Assembly: GCA_963758845.1 (NCBI GenBank)
Contig: CAVWWX010000002.1
Location: 1,736,001 to 1,800,000, forward strand
Length of the DNA: 64,000 nt
Origin: JBDTSW01 sp963758845
GTDB lineage: Bacteria > Actinomycetota > Thermoleophilia > Solirubrobacterales > 70-9
Direction: 5' to 3'
Of this stretch, positions 57,523 to 64,000 are shown one piece after another. A program made the translations under genes and the position numbers. Under the pieces are notes generated by a model. It ran no database searches and was not told where the DNA came from. It worked only from the letters and a program-made list of their open reading frames with translations. The first letter of the stretch is position 1. Each line of letters begins with the position of its first letter.

Positions 57523-59815
57523 GTGCCCACCGAGGAGGCCTACGGAGCACCCCTGACGCCCGGCGCAAGCCAGGTCGAGCAGCTGCTTGGCCGACCTGAA
57601 CCCGCCCCAGCGCCAGGCGGTGGAGCACGGGGAGGGGCCGTTGCTGATGCTCGCGGGCGCCGGCTCCGGGAAGACCCGGGCGCTGACGCACCGCATCGCC
57701 TACCTGGTCGCCACGGGCCAGGCGCGCCCCAGCGAGATCCTCGCGATCACCTTCACCAACAAGGCCGCCGCCGAGATGCGGGAGCGCGTCGAGCAGCTGG
57801 TCGGCGGCGTATCGCGCCTGATGTGGGTGATGACGTTCCACTCGGCGTGCGCGCGGATCCTGCGCTCGGACGCCGAGCGCCTGGGCTACAAGCGCGCCTT
57901 CACGATCTACGACCAGGCCGACTCGCTGCGGATGGTCAAGCGCTGCATGGAGGAGTTCGAGGTCGACCCCAAGCGGTTCCCGCCGCGCGCGGTCCAATCC
58001 CAGATCTCCGGCGCGAAGAACCGCCTGCTGGACGCCGAGGGGTTCCGCGAGCGCCAGGGCTCGTTCTTCGAGGAGACCGTCGCCGACGTCTTCGGCCTCT
58101 ACGAAAAGCGCATGCACGAGGCCAACGCGATGGACTTCGACGACCTCCTGGTTCGCACCGTCGACCTGCTCGAGCTCTTCGAGGACGTCCGCGACCGCTA
58201 CCAGCGCGCCTTCCGCTGGGTCCTGGTCGACGAGTACCAGGACACCAACAAGGCCCAGTACCGGTTGCTGCAGCTGATCGCGGGGGAAAGCCGGAATCTC
58301 ACCGTCGTGGGCGACGACAGCCAGTCGATCTATTCGCTTCCGCAACGCCGACATCCGCAACATCCTCGACTTCGAGAAGGACTATCCCGACGCCGAGGTG
58401 ATCAAGCTCGAGCAGAACTACCGCTCGACCGGGACGATCCTCGATGCGGCCAACGCGGTCATCGCCAACAACCGCGAGCAGAAGCCGAAGCACCTGTGGA
58501 CCGACGTGGGCCGCGGCGACCCGATCACCGTCGCCGAGCTCGACGACGAGCACGCCGAGGCGCGGTACGTCGCGGCCGAGGTCGAGCGGCTGTGCACGGA
58601 CGAGGGGATCGCCCGCGACGAGATCGCGGTCTTCTACCGCGTCAACGCGCAGAGCCGGGTGCTCGAGGACACGCTGGTCCGCTTCGAGCTGCCCTACCAG
58701 GTCATCGGGGGCACGAAGTTCTACGACCGAGCCGAGATCAAGGACGCCGTCGCCTACCTGCAGTTCCTGGCGAACCCGGCCGACGCCGTCTCGTTCCAGC
58801 GCATCGTCAACTCGCCCCGGCGCGGGATCGGCAACCAGACCCAGGCCCGGCTGCTCTCGCACGCCAACACCACCGGGACCGACGTCTGGGACGTGATCCG
58901 CGAGGTGGAGCGCGTCCCGGGCCTGGGCACCGGCCCCCAGCGGGCAGTGCGTCGCTTCGCCGACACGATGGTCGCCCTGGCGCGACCGCGTCGAGGGCAG
59001 GCCTGTGGCCGAGATCCTCGATGCGACGCTCCGCGAGACCGGCTACCTGGAGGCGCTCGAGGCCGAGCGCACGATCGAGGCCGAGGGCCGCGTCGAGAAC
59101 CTTCAGGAGCTGATCGGCGTGGCGGGCGAGTTCGACGCGAACCGGGCGATGGAGGGCGACAGCGATACCAGCCCGCTCGAGGAGTTCCTCGCGCAGATCT
59201 CGCTGCTGTCCGACCAGGACTCGATGCGCGAGGGCGAGAGCCTGATCACGTTGATGACGCTGCACAACGCCAAGGGGCTCGAGTACGAGGCCGTCTTCCT
59301 GATCGGCTGCGAGGAGGGCGTGTTCCCGCACTCGCGCTCGATCGAGGAGGGCAACCTGGAGGAGGAGCGACGCCTCTGCTACGTCGGGCTCACCAGGGCG
59401 CGCCAGCGCCTCTACCTCAGCTGCGCGCGGCGGCGATCCCTGTTCGGGGGCAGCGGCTACAACCTGCCGTCGCGGTTCCTGGGCGAGCTGCCCGACAAGC
59501 TGGTCGAGCGCCAGGTATCGGCGCCCAGAACCGGCTGGCAGAGCGGCGGGGGAGGGAGCGGTGGCCGGGCAGCCGTCCTGGGTGGCAGCTTCGGCTCGCG
59601 CGGCGGCGGGCTGCCGACCACCGACGACCTCCGCAAGCCGCCCAACCCGGAGCATGGTCTCGTTCCGCACCGGCGACGACGTCGTCCACGCCTCGTTCGG
59701 CGAGGGGGTCGTGACCTCGGTCGAGCCCGGCTCGGTCGTGGTCGTCCGCTTCGCCTCCGACGGCAGCGAGCGCAAGCTGATGGCCGACTACGCGCCGATC
59801 CGCAAGGCGGGCTGA
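57523..59815 (+). CDS. pcrA: UvrD/PcrA-type DNA helicase (frameshifted)
   Basis: Superfamily 1 3'-5' helicase. Q motif LNPPQRQAVEHGEGPLLMLA, Walker A AGAGSGKTRALTHRIAYL, ILAITFTNKAAAEMRERVEQ, MTFHSACARILRS, Walker B WVLVDEYQDTNKAQYRLLQL, motif III VVGDDSQSIYSF (with an indel at 58338), motif IV KLEQNYRSTGTILDAANAVI, motif V LMTLHNAKGLEYEAVFLIGC and motif VI EERRLCYVGLTRARQRLYLS. Indels also near 57590, 58985 and 59655. The Gly-rich tail ends with a Tudor-like PcrA module (FGEGVVTSVEPGSVVVVRFA). About 764 residues. The stop overlaps the folD ATG (TGATG). Confidence 0.94.
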
Positions 59816-60673
59816 TGGCGGCCACCGTGATCGACGGCAAGGCCGTTGCCGCCGCGGTCCGGGCCGAGGTGGCCCGCGGCGCCGTCGAGTTCGAGGCCGC
59901 CGCCGGCCGCCGGGCCGGCCTTGCGACAGTCCTGGTCGGCGACGACCCGGCCTCTCATGTGTACGTCGGCTCCAAGCGCAAGCAGACCGAGGAGGCCGGC
60001 ATGCGCTCGATCCACCACGGCCTTCATGCGGACGCCTCCCCCGGCGAGCTGTTGAACCTGGTCGCCGAGCTCGCCGTCGACGACGACGTCGACGGCATCC
60101 TCGTCCAGCTTCCGCTGCCGGACGGCCACGACCAGGACCAGGTGATCGAGCGGATCCCGGCGGCGAAGGACGTCGACGGCCTGACGGTGGCAAGCGCCGG
60201 GCTGCTGGCCCAGGGACGTCCAGGGCTCGTGCCGTGCACCCCGCAGGGCGTGGTCGAGCTCCTACGCGCCGGCGGCACCCAGATCGAAGGCGCCGAGGTC
60301 GCGATCGTGGGCCGCTCGATCCTCGTCGGCCGCCCGCTTGCCTCGTTGCTGGTGAACGCGAACGCCACGGTGACCATGTGCCACTCGCGCACGCGCGATC
60401 TGGCCGCTGTGTGCTCGCCGGGCGGACGTGATCGTCGCTGCCGCCGGAGCGCCGGGCCTCGTCACCGCCGAGATGGTCCGGCCGGGCGCCACCGTGATCG
60501 ACGTGGGCACAAACCGCACCGACGACGGCCTGGTGGGCGACGTGGACTTCGCCGCCGTCAGCGAGGTCGCGGGAGCGATAACGCCGGTTCCAGGCGGGGT
60601 CGGCCCGATGACGATCGCGATGCTCCTGCGCAACACGCTCGATGCAGCGCGCGCCCGAGCGGGGGTCGAATAG
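59815..60673 (+). CDS. folD: Bifunctional methylene-THF dehydrogenase/cyclohydrolase (frameshifted)
   Basis: Folate one-carbon enzyme. ATG 59815: MAATVIDGKAVAAAVRAEVA, the active-site region YVGSKRKQTEEAGMRSIHHG (catalytic Lys), LVQLPLPDGHDQDQVIERI, KDVDGLTVASAGLLAQG, LVPCTPQGVVELLRAGG, and the NADP-binding part VAIVGRSILVGRPLASLLVN. After an indel near 60415: DVIVAAAGAPGLVTAEMVRP, VIDVGTNRTDDGLVGDV and PGGVGPMTIAMLLRNTLDAA. About 285 residues. It starts on the helicase stop, so the two are translationally coupled. Confidence 0.94.
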
Positions 60674-60768
60674 CCGTCCGTCCCTCCCTCGAGCCGGGTA
60701 GATCCGACCACCGGCGGCTATAGGCTGCGAATGCACAAGGTCCCTACCCGATCGCCGGGGGAGAGTGA

Positions 60769-61295
60769 ATGGACGTAAACAGACTGAACACAGGGGAGAA
60801 GCTGGCGGGAGCCGCGGGGATCGCCCTTCTCCTGATCATGTTCATCTTCGACTGGTTCACGGTCGATGTGGGCGGCGGCTTCGCCGACATCAGCGTCGGC
60901 GGCAACGCCTGGGAGACCATGGAGTTGATCCGCTTCATCCTCCTGCTTGCGGCGTTCGCGGGCATCGCCCTGGCGATCGCGGCCGCCTCGCAGACGCCAG
61001 GTCGACCTGCCAATCGCGCTCAGCGCCATCACCGCCGGCCTCGGCATCCTCGCCGTGGTCCTGGTGATCTTCCGGATCATCAGCCCGCCCGACGGCGGTG
61101 CCGATGAGTTCGGCGTCGACATCGGACGCGGCATCGGGGTGTTCCTGGGCCTGATCGCGGCCGGCGGGGTAGCCGCGGGAGGATGGATGGCCATGCAGGA
61201 GGAAGGGGCGTCGTTCAGCGGCTCGCCCAGCGGCGGCGCCGCCCCGCCACCGCCGCCCCCGCCGCCCACCGCCGCCCGCGCCCCCGGCCCAGTAG
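60769..61295 (+). CDS. Membrane protein with Pro-rich tail (frameshifted)
   Basis: ATG 60769 begins MDVNRLNTGEKLAGAAGIAL and continues as four or five hydrophobic segments: LLIMFIFDWFTVDVGGGFAD, ELIRFILLLAAFAGIALAIA, then after an indel near 61000 IALSAITAGLGILAVVLVIF and GIGVFLGLIAAGGVAAGGWM, ending with a Ser/Gly and polyproline tail. The most natural stop is TAG 61293-61295 (PPAQ) in a further frame; without a frame correction it would run to 61405 through the terminator. Function unknown. A good AGGGGAGA-like ribosome site lies upstream (gggggagagtga). Confidence 0.7.
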
Positions 61296-61335
61296 GCAGC
61301 CTCCCCGGGGCAAGCCGCCCGGGACCGAGTGCGCG

Positions 61336-61359
61336 ACGGCCGCCTTCGGGCGGCCGTTT
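61336..61359. terminator. Bidirectional terminator with TTCG loop
   Basis: Stem acggccgcc (61336-61344) and ggcggccgt (61349-61357) close a TTCG tetraloop, followed by TTT. It lies between the convergent membrane protein and GMC oxidoreductase genes; TTCG-capped stems are exceptionally stable. Confidence 0.75.
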
Positions 61360-61366
61360 CGCGTGC

Positions 61367-63217
61367 TCACGCCAGAGAGTCGGCCAGCTGGCGCGACACC
61401 CGTGAGGCCATCGCGATGATGGTCATCATCGGGTTGACGCCGATCGAGCTGGGGAACAGCGAGCCGTCGGCCACGTAGAGGCCCGCGGCGCCGTGGACGG
61501 CGCCGTCGGTGCCCACGACGCCGCGCCGGGGCGACGCGTCCATCCCCGCTGTGCCCATCGGATGGAACGCCTCCAGGCGCAGGCGCCGCGCGGCCGGAGG
61601 GCGGGAGTCCAGCTCGGCCGCCCCCGCACGAGTGATGGTGGGGATGCCGGCGATCTGGGGATAGACCTCCTCGGCCCCCGCGGCGTAGAACAGCTCGACC
61701 GCGCGAGCGATTCCGAAAGTGAGCTTGGCGGCATCGTCGCGGGTGAGCCCGTAGGTGATCCTCAGCGACCCATCCGAGGCCAGGCCCACCCGCCCGGTCG
61801 AGTTGTCGGAGAGGTGGACGCCGGTCGACGCGATGCGGTCGTAGGCAAGGATCCGCTCCTGGTGGGCCGGGCCGGTCCCGGGCAGCCACTGCGCGCCGAA
61901 CGCCAGCGGGGTGAATGTCGCCTCGAGCAGGATCCCGCGGTCCTGCCACTCGTCAACCGCGTAGCTCTGCATGACGCCGTCCCAGCCGCGCACCTCCTCG
62001 GCGAACCGCGCGCCCACCCAGCACGCAGGGTGAATCCGGAGGTTGTGCCCAAGGCGGCCGCTGGGCGAGGAGAAGCCCGACCGCAACAGCAGCTCGGGCG
62101 TTCCAAAGGCGCCGCCGGCGAGCACCACCGCCCGGCGGGCCCGAAGCTCGTACGGACGCCCGGAGCCGTGGCCGGACGCTCGTTCGTGGGTGGGCGCGCC
62201 GTTTTGGTGCCACGCCATCCCCGAACGCCCGCGCAGCGCGACGGCCCGCTCGCCCTCGAACACGATCCTGTCGGCCTGTACGCCCGCCCTGATCCGAGCG
62301 CCTGCGGCGACGGCCCGAGGCAGATAGGAGACGTGAGCGGCCCGCTTGGCGTCCAGCCGGCAGCCCTGCGGGCAGGCGCTGCACTGGGTGCAGCGCCCAG
62401 CGTTTCGCGACAGCGGGTGGTGGCTGAGGCCAAGGGCGTCGGCGCCCTCCATGACGAGCTGGCCGTTTCGGCCCATCCGCTCGGGGTCCACCGGCGCCAC
62501 GGACAGCATCTCCTCGCCCTCGGCGTAGTCCGGGTCCAGCTCGGTGATCCAACCGATGCCGTGCTCATCGCGCCAGCGCGCCAGCACCTCGTCCGGGGCC
62601 CGGAAACAGGTGCCCGAGTTGATCACCGTGGTGCCGCCCACCGCGCGGCCGACCGGGGTCGGGATCGCGGGGCGTCCCTCGGCGATGGTCAGGCCGCCGT
62701 CGCGGTAGAGCGCAGCCAGCGCAGCCAGCGGCTCCTCCGGGTAGGAGTTGCGGTCCATGTAGGGCCCGGCCTCGAGGACGACCACGTCCAGGCCGGTCTC
62801 GGCCAGCACCGTGGCCGCAGCCGCGCCGCCGGCGCCGGACCCCAGGATCGCCACATCGCATTCCTCGACCTGTGCCTCGGGCTCGAGGCTGCCCAGGGAG
62901 CCGCCGGGCGCCGGAAGGGGGGAGCCCTCCGTGTCGATCCCGCAGGCGATCTCGTAGCCGATCGAGGCGCGCACGGACGCATCGTTGCCGTAGCCGAGCC
63001 CGGTCAGCACCTTCAGGAACAGCATCAGCTCGCCGGCGAGGGGGCGCTCGGCAGCCTCCAGTCGAGCCAGGAAGTCCTGGCGAGCGTCCAGGCTCGACCG
63101 GCTGAAGCGCCAGGGGAACGGCAGCCTGTCGAACACGCGGAGCCCGACCTTCACCAGCAGCATGCGTCGGCGGGGCAGCGTCGCCAGGAACCGGTTGAGC
63201 GGCCCGGCGACGTCCAC
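61367..63217 (-). CDS. GMC-family oxidoreductase
   Basis: FAD-dependent oxidoreductase (glucose-methanol-choline family). The Rossmann FAD loop VAILGSGAGGAAAATVLAET is near residue 122, followed by VVVLEAGPYMDRNSYPEEPL, PVGRAVGGTTVINSGTCFRA, a Cys cluster CTQCSACPQGCRLDAKRAA, VVLAGGAFGTPELLLRSGFS, HNLRIHPACWVGARF and the C-terminal signature FHPMGTAGMDASPRRGV with VADGSLFPSSIGVNPMMTII. 616 residues from GTG 63217; text upstream (LAAAELRILRAFAEAQAPG) suggests the true start is near 63340 with an indel at about 63320. Substrate (sugar alcohol, cholesterol or other) not determined. Confidence 0.88.
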   Translation of the reverse strand: MDVAGPLNRFLATLPRRRMLLVKVGLRVFDRLPFPWRFSRSSLDARQDFLARLEAAERPLAGELMLFLKVLTGLGYGNDASVRASIGYEIACGIDTEGSPLPAPGGSLGSLEPEAQVEECDVAILGSGAGGAAAATVLAETGLDVVVLEAGPYMDRNSYPEEPLAALAALYRDGGLTIAEGRPAIPTPVGRAVGGTTVINSGTCFRAPDEVLARWRDEHGIGWITELDPDYAEGEEMLSVAPVDPERMGRNGQLVMEGADALGLSHHPLSRNAGRCTQCSACPQGCRLDAKRAAHVSYLPRAVAAGARIRAGVQADRIVFEGERAVALRGRSGMAWHQNGAPTHERASGHGSGRPYELRARRAVVLAGGAFGTPELLLRSGFSSPSGRLGHNLRIHPACWVGARFAEEVRGWDGVMQSYAVDEWQDRGILLEATFTPLAFGAQWLPGTGPAHQERILAYDRIASTGVHLSDNSTGRVGLASDGSLRITYGLTRDDAAKLTFGIARAVELFYAAGAEEVYPQIAGIPTITRAGAAELDSRPPAARRLRLEAFHPMGTAGMDASPRRGVVGTDGAVHGAAGLYVADGSLFPSSIGVNPMMTIIAMASRVSRQLADSLA

Positions 63218-63340
63218 GGCCCCCGGATCGCCGGTCTCGTTACCGGCTGCGGCGGGCAGCGGGCCGATCCCGGGCGCCTGGGCCTCGGCGAAGGCGCGCA
63301 GGATGCGCAGCTCGGCGGCAGCCAGCCCCGGGGCGCGCCT

Positions 63341-63790
63341 TCAGGTCGGGGCGGCGTGCTCGGAGACCCGGCCGGCGAGCGACCAGAGCAGAAGGGCGAC
63401 CCCTACGAGGAAGCCGTCGACCAGGAAGTTCAGGAGGTAGGCGAAGACGTCGTCGTCGAAGAGATAGGCGCCCAGCGCCGCCAGCGACGACGCTGCTTTC
63501 CCGGCGGCCAGGACGAGGAGAAGCGGGCGGTAGCGAACGACGTCCGCCTGCACAACCAGGCAGATGCCGGTGATGACGACCATGTAGGAGAACCCCAGGG
63601 CCAGCCAGAGCTGCTGGAGCGTCTCCGGCGCCGCCGCGAACTGGCCCAGCGGCAGCCATTCGCCGAAGTCGTCGAGCGCGGCGAGCGTGCCATCCGGCAG
63701 GGCGATGAACAGCAGCCCGACCAGGGCGAACGTGGCCGCCAGCAGGCGCAGGTTGAAGACAACGAATCGCTCGGCGGCCGCCCCCGTCAT
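63341..63790 (-). CDS. Small membrane protein (four helices)
   Basis: 149 residues from ATG 63790 (MTGAAAERFVVFNLRLLAAT). Four hydrophobic segments: FALVGLLFIALPDGTLAAL, LWLALGFSYMVVITGICLVV, PLLLVLAAGKAASSLAALGA, and YLLNFLVDGFLVGVALLLWS. Such four-helix proteins beside GMC oxidoreductases are often unannotated. Frame intact. Its stop is at the start of the GMC gene, with which it probably forms an operon. Confidence 0.75.
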   Translation of the reverse strand: MTGAAAERFVVFNLRLLAATFALVGLLFIALPDGTLAALDDFGEWLPLGQFAAAPETLQQLWLALGFSYMVVITGICLVVQADVVRYRPLLLVLAAGKAASSLAALGAYLFDDDVFAYLLNFLVDGFLVGVALLLWSLAGRVSEHAAPT

Positions 63791-63829
63791 GAGGGCGGCG
63801 ATCCTATCCGAGTACCTACACTCGCACCC

Positions 63830-64000
63830 GTGATCGAGCGCGATCAGGTCCTGCACGTCGCGAGGTTGTCGCGGCTTCGGCTCTCCGAGGCCGACGTCGA
63901 CCGCATGGCCGGCGAGCTCTCGACGATCCTCGACCACGTCGAGCGGATCTCGAGCCTTGACCTGGAGGGCGTCGAGCCCACCGCGCACGTGGTCGAGCTC
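63830..64000 (+). CDS. gatC: Asp/Glu-tRNA amidotransferase subunit C (partial)
   Basis: Begins VIERDQVLHVARLSRLRLSE at GTG 63830 and continues ADVDRMAGELSTILDHVERI then LDLEGVEPTAHVVEL at the window end. This is the N-terminal half of GatC, the small subunit that stabilises the GatCAB complex making Gln-tRNA or Asn-tRNA. It is divergent from the membrane protein gene. gatA is expected just downstream. Confidence 0.9.
   Translation, partial: MIERDQVLHVARLSRLRLSEADVDRMAGELSTILDHVERISSLDLEGVEPTAHVVEL

Overview
The window comes from a high-GC Gram-positive bacterium, most likely an actinobacterium of the class Thermoleophilia (Solirubrobacterales or a relative). Evidence seen in the sequence: very high GC, frequent GTG and TTG starts, ATGA/GTGA stop-start overlaps, a class E type sortase with LPFTG-tailed proteins, tandem SnoaL-like genes beginning MSxENVE, a ydaO-type (c-di-AMP) riboswitch ahead of an Rpf-like cell-wall gene, and many stand-alone LuxR-type HTH proteins. 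The lineage is inferred from these traits, not proven. Most longer genes are broken by single-base indels while their protein motifs stay intact across the breaks. This looks like an insufficiently polished long-read or metagenomic assembly, so frameshifted genes are annotated as whole genes with the break noted. Indels are densest between about 2.6 and 23 kb.

Layout. (1) 1-2.2 kb: end of argJ, argB, argD; argG lies at 23.3-24.6 kb, so the arginine set is split by about 21 kb of other DNA. (2) 2.2-3.0 kb: two membrane-anchored Thr-rich proteins. (3) 3.0-19.4 kb: a Wzx/Wzy-type cell-surface polysaccharide cluster: sugar epimerase, sugar-nucleotidyltransferase, at least seven glycosyltransferases, polysaccharide deacetylase, fused Wzz/BY-kinase, Wzy/WaaL-like polymerase or ligase, and Wzx flippase, together with remnants of asnB and of a methyltransferase. 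Two paralogous secreted proteins of unknown function bracket it (4.1-5.5 and 20.3-21.4 kb); the second is translationally coupled to a sortase. (4) 21.4-24.6 kb: an argG remnant, two methyltransferases and full-length argG. (5) 24.6-27.4 kb: small membrane protein, c-di-AMP riboswitch, Rpf-like coiled-coil hydrolase, MFS transporter. (6) 27.6-39.1 kb: a signalling block (HD-GYP, two MerR-type regulators, a degenerate GGDEF protein, SpoIIE phosphatase/anti-sigma kinase fusion, STAS, GAF-LuxR, PAS-LuxR) surrounding an operon that encodes an LPFTG surface protein and a WcaJ-type initiating phosphosugar transferase. (7) 39.1-50.9 kb: SixA, DnaE, a Cys-rich protein, a two-component system, a second LPFTG protein, Nfo, GltX, HDOD-LuxR and a NarL-type regulator. 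(8) 51-55.6 kb: Rrf2 regulator, methyltransferase, SnoaL pair, a lone HK97-type prohead protease, a DUF2510 protein and a STAS remnant. (9) 55.7-64 kb: cysK, cysE, pcrA/uvrD, folD, a membrane protein, GMC oxidoreductase, a membrane protein and the start of gatC.

How the parts may fit together (inference): the WcaJ-type transferase at 35 kb would start the lipid-linked repeat unit, the 3-19 kb glycosyltransferases would extend it, Wzx/Wzy/Wzc would export and polymerise it, and the sortase could anchor surface proteins such as the two LPFTG proteins, which share a D/E-Q-Y motif and a GDPGDPS segment. The regulatory genes next to the LPFTG/WcaJ operon, and the two-component system next to the second LPFTG gene, suggest that envelope assembly is tightly controlled, with c-di-AMP (riboswitch) and possibly c-di-GMP (HD-GYP) as second messengers.
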